Shown here one piece after another: positions 61,708-64,000 of a stretch of 64,000 nucleotides of DNA. The notes under the pieces were generated by a model. It did no database searches, was not told the origin of the DNA, and worked only from the letters and a program-made list of their open reading frames with translations. Source of the stretch: Rhizobium sp. Root1220. GTDB lineage: Bacteria; Pseudomonadota; Alphaproteobacteria; Rhizobiales; Rhizobiaceae. The position numbers and the translations under genes were made by a program. The stretch spans positions 179,900 to 243,899 of the forward strand of contig NZ_LMDG01000032.1 of the NCBI RefSeq assembly GCF_001426265.1. Reading direction: 5' to 3'. How positions within the stretch are numbered: position 1 is the first letter of the stretch; each line of letters starts with the position of its first letter.

Positions 61708-62810
61708 TTCCGCTTCTCGACCTGAAAGCCCAATACGCCTCGATCAAGGGCGAAGTCGATGCGGCGGCGCTCCGTGTGCTCGCATCGGGTCACTACGTGC
61801 TCGGCGAAGAAGTGGCGCGGCTGGAGGAGGAATTCGCCGCCTATTGCAACGCCAGGCACGCGATCGCAGTCAATACCGGCACAAGCGCCCTGCATCTGTC
61901 GCTGCTCGCCGCGGGCGTCGGTCCGGGTGACGAAGTCATCACGGTCTCGTTCACTTTCGTGGCAACCGCCTCGGCCATCTGCTACACGGGCGCGCGCCCG
62001 GTTTTCGTCGACGTCGAGCCCGTGACACTCACTATGGACCCGACGAAGCTCGAAGCGGCGATAACGCCGCGTACCAAGGCCATCGTGCCGGTCCACCTCT
62101 ATGGCCAGATGGCAGATATGGACGCCATCAGGGCAATTGCCGACAAGCATGGGCTGCCCGTAATCGAAGATGCCTGTCAGGCGCACGGCGCCGAGTACAA
62201 GGGCCGGCGCGCTGGAAGCATCGGCGTTTCAGGATGCTTCAGCTTCTATCCGGGCAAAAATCTCGGCGCGTGCGGCGAGGGTGGCATCGTTGTGACCAGC
62301 AATGATGAACATGCCAAGACGATCCGCATGTTGCGCGACTGGGGACAGGAGCAACGCTATCACCACTTGCTCAAAGGCTTCAACTACCGGATGGACGAGA
62401 TCCAGGGCGCAATTCTTCGCGTCAAGCTCCGGTATCTCGAAGACTGGACAGAGGCTCGGCGCGCCCGCGCGGACCGATATTCTGCTTTGCTCGCCGGATC
62501 GCGCGTGGTGCGCGCGCCGGTTGCTGTCGCGGATCGACGCCATGTCTATCACGTCTACGCCGTACGAAGCCACGATCGGGAGCACTTGCAGCATGCGCTG
62601 CGGGCGGACGGCATTCATACCGGCCTCCACTACCCCATACCGGTCCACCTCCAGAAAGCCCATGCCGATCTCGGCTACCGCACCGGTGATTTGCCCGTGT
62701 CGGAAGCCGCTGCGCGTGAGGTGCTTTCCCTTCCGATCTATCCGGAGCTGACGCTCCGACAGGTTGAGCAGGTTGTCGCCGCCGTGGAGCAGGAAGCCTA
62801 TGTCAGTTGA
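61704..62810 (+). CDS. DegT/DnrJ/EryC1/StrS aminotransferase (WlbC/WbpE-like)
   Basis: A 368-residue PLP-dependent sugar aminotransferase. MIPLLDLKAQYASIKGEVDAA, HYVLGEEVARLEEEFAAY, AVNTGTSALHLSLLAAGVGP and IEDACQAHGAEYKGRRAG precede the PLP Lys in FSFYPGKNLGACGEGG. It should aminate the 3-keto intermediate made by the preceding dehydrogenase, giving a 3-amino sugar for acylation. It overlaps the next acyltransferase gene by 11 bases. Confidence 0.9.
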   Translation: MIPLLDLKAQYASIKGEVDAAALRVLASGHYVLGEEVARLEEEFAAYCNARHAIAVNTGTSALHLSLLAAGVGPGDEVITVSFTFVATASAICYTGARPVFVDVEPVTLTMDPTKLEAAITPRTKAIVPVHLYGQMADMDAIRAIADKHGLPVIEDACQAHGAEYKGRRAGSIGVSGCFSFYPGKNLGACGEGGIVVTSNDEHAKTIRMLRDWGQEQRYHHLLKGFNYRMDEIQGAILRVKLRYLEDWTEARRARADRYSALLAGSRVVRAPVAVADRRHVYHVYAVRSHDREHLQHALRADGIHTGLHYPIPVHLQKAHADLGYRTGDLPVSEAAAREVLSLPIYPELTLRQVEQVVAAVEQEAYVS

Positions 62811-63510
62811 TCCCGTCCCGGCCGGCCGCCTTGTACAAGCTGTCCATGGTCGACAGGAGCAACTCGCCGACCCGGATTACCAAGTCAAACTGGCCGAAGA
62901 ACTGAAGCGGTCCTATGGGCCCGCTGGCCTTCTCGAGCTTTACGCGCGTTTTGCAACCGGCGACGGCGTGGTCGATACGTTGATGCGGAAGGTTATCTGG
63001 AAGAGTCTCGCCCGCAGCTGTGGCGCCGGTTTGCAGATTGGAAGCGGTGCGGGTTTCAAACATCCCGAAACCTTCGAGATTGGTAGCGGCGTGTTTATCG
63101 GCGCACAGGCCTACATCCAAGGCAGATATGACGGCACCTGCAGGATTGGCGACAATGTCTGGATCGGGCCGCAGGCCTATTTCGACGCCCGCGACCTCGT
63201 TCTCGAGGACTGCGTTGGCTGGGGACCCGGAGCCAAGATCCTCGGTTCAAGTCATACCGCGATGCCAGTCGATGTACCGATTATCCGCACCGATCTCGAG
63301 ATCAAGCCGGTGCGCGTCGGCGCTTGGGCCGACATCGGGACAAACGCCACCATCCTGCCGGGCGTCAGCATTGGCAAAGGTGCAATCGTCGGCGCGGGAG
63401 CGGTCGTCGTTTCGGATGTCGAACCATTTTCAGTCGTCGCCGGCGTGCCGGCCAAATTCATCCGCTGGCGTGAAGACTGCGATCCGTCAACAGCAAAGAG
63501 GCTGGACTAG
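62800..63510 (+). CDS. Second left-handed beta-helix acyltransferase
   Basis: A 236-residue hexapeptide acyltransferase. A helical N-terminal part (QVKLAEELKRSYGPAGLLELYARF) is followed by repeats: IGSGAGFKHPETFEIGSGVFIGAQAYIQG, RIGDNVWIGPQAYFDAR, and the closing IGTNATILPGVSIGKGAIVGAGAVVVSDVEPFSVVAGVPAKFIRW. It resembles LbetaH proteins of sugar O-acetylation. ATG 62800 is inside the end of the aminotransferase gene and follows GGAGCAGGA. The acyl acceptor is unknown. Confidence 0.82.
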   Translation: MSVDPVPAGRLVQAVHGRQEQLADPDYQVKLAEELKRSYGPAGLLELYARFATGDGVVDTLMRKVIWKSLARSCGAGLQIGSGAGFKHPETFEIGSGVFIGAQAYIQGRYDGTCRIGDNVWIGPQAYFDARDLVLEDCVGWGPGAKILGSSHTAMPVDVPIIRTDLEIKPVRVGAWADIGTNATILPGVSIGKGAIVGAGAVVVSDVEPFSVVAGVPAKFIRWREDCDPSTAKRLD

Positions 63511-63512
63511 CC

Positions 63513-64000
63513 ATGAAAGACAAACGAATCCTGATCACCGGCGGCGCGGGCCTGATTGGTTCACACATTGCTGATTTGGTCGCGCTCGAGGAGCCGCGTG
63601 AGATCGTTGTCCTTGACAATTTTGTCCGCGGGCGGCGCGAAAATTTGGCCAACGCGATCAACGCGGCACCATTGACCATCGTCGAAGGCGATATTCGCGA
63701 CCGTGCGCTGCTGAAGGACGTGGTTGAGGGTGTCGATCTCGTCTTCCATCAGGCAGCAATCAGAATTACCCAATGCGCCGAAGAGCCGCGTCTGGCTTTT
63801 GATGTTCTGGCAGGCGGGACGTTTGATGTGATCGAAGCGGCCGTTCAGGCGGGTGTGTCGAAAGTCGTGGCAGCATCTTCGGCCTCCGTGCTCGGGCTAG
63901 CCGAGACTTTCCCGACCACTGAGGATCATCATCCATATAACAATCGTACAATCTATGGTGCTGCGAAGGCCTTCAACGAGGGCTTATTGCGCAGTTTCGC
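63513..64000 (+). CDS. NAD-dependent epimerase/dehydratase, 3' truncated by window end
   Basis: N-terminal 162 residues of an extended short-chain dehydrogenase. The NAD motif is RILITGGAGLIGSHIADL, then VVLDNFVRGRRENL, VEGDIRDRALLKD, VFHQAAIRITQCAEEP and VVAASSASVLG, with the catalytic Tyr-x3-Lys in IYGAAKAF. It looks like a UDP-glucose/GlcNAc 4-epimerase-type enzyme. It starts two bases after the previous stop and continues the operon beyond the window. Confidence 0.87.
   Translation, partial: MKDKRILITGGAGLIGSHIADLVALEEPREIVVLDNFVRGRRENLANAINAAPLTIVEGDIRDRALLKDVVEGVDLVFHQAAIRITQCAEEPRLAFDVLAGGTFDVIEAAVQAGVSKVVAASSASVLGLAETFPTTEDHHPYNNRTIYGAAKAFNEGLLRSF

Overview
The window is alphaproteobacterial, most likely Rhizobiaceae (Rhizobium/Ensifer/Sinorhizobium group). 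The reasons are high GC, repABC-type partition genes with the GTTNNNNGCNNNNAAC class of parS site, an aerobic cobFGHIJKLM cobalamin cluster, and an RHE_PE00001-type (DUF1612) gene beside the rep genes. In Rhizobium etli p42e-type chromids a cob cluster and an RHE_PE00001-type gene also occur on a repABC replicon, so this may be a chromid or a chromosomal segment that absorbed one. Both ends of the window cut through genes.

Layout. 1-1.4 kb: end of a sugar ABC uptake system plus a DJ-1/PfpI protein. 1.5-5.2 kb: EmrAB-like drug efflux pair divergent from a TetR regulator, with three dyad operators between them. 5.5-11.4 kb: 2-hydroxyacid dehydrogenase, small membrane protein, two LuxR-type regulators (one with a degenerate receiver), an EamA exporter, a sterol-desaturase-family hydroxylase and an AT-rich intergenic island. 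11.4-18.4 kb: cobM, L, K, J, I, H, G, F; all but cobK are on the minus strand. 18.4-22.1 kb: two identical parS sites, repA and repB, but no repC; an RHE_PE00001/DUF1612 gene takes its place. 22.2-24.2 kb: Bax inhibitor-1 protein, anti-sigma factor and ECF sigma. 24.3-27.3 kb: cueR and a copper P1B-ATPase behind a textbook CueR promoter. 27.4-35 kb: PbpC and a thioester alpha-2-macroglobulin. 35.3-37.1 kb: single-domain response regulator and a flavin monooxygenase. 37.2-40.3 kb: HupE, CopD, CopC, PCu(A)C and a small secreted protein.

40.5-64 kb is a mosaic surface-polysaccharide locus. It holds seven glycosyltransferases or polymerase-type proteins, a polysaccharide deacetylase, an asparagine-synthase-like protein, and a cassette of GNAT-like acyltransferase, AMP-forming ligase, PLP decarboxylase and acyl carrier protein. 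The ligase and decarboxylase resemble families known from exosortase-A-associated EPS loci, yet no exosortase is visible here. The locus also holds an intact secreted right-handed beta-helix protein (56.9-58.3 kb) and a frameshifted relative (40.5-41.3 kb). The last block (60.2-64 kb) is a tightly overlapping operon resembling the wlb/wbp pathway for 3-acylamino-sugar nucleotides.

The three most notable items are the orphan repAB/parS unit without repC, the ligase-decarboxylase-ACP-acyltransferase cassette inside the polysaccharide locus, and the intact/broken pair of beta-helix proteins. All calls are by eye from sequence and translated reading frames; no database search was possible.
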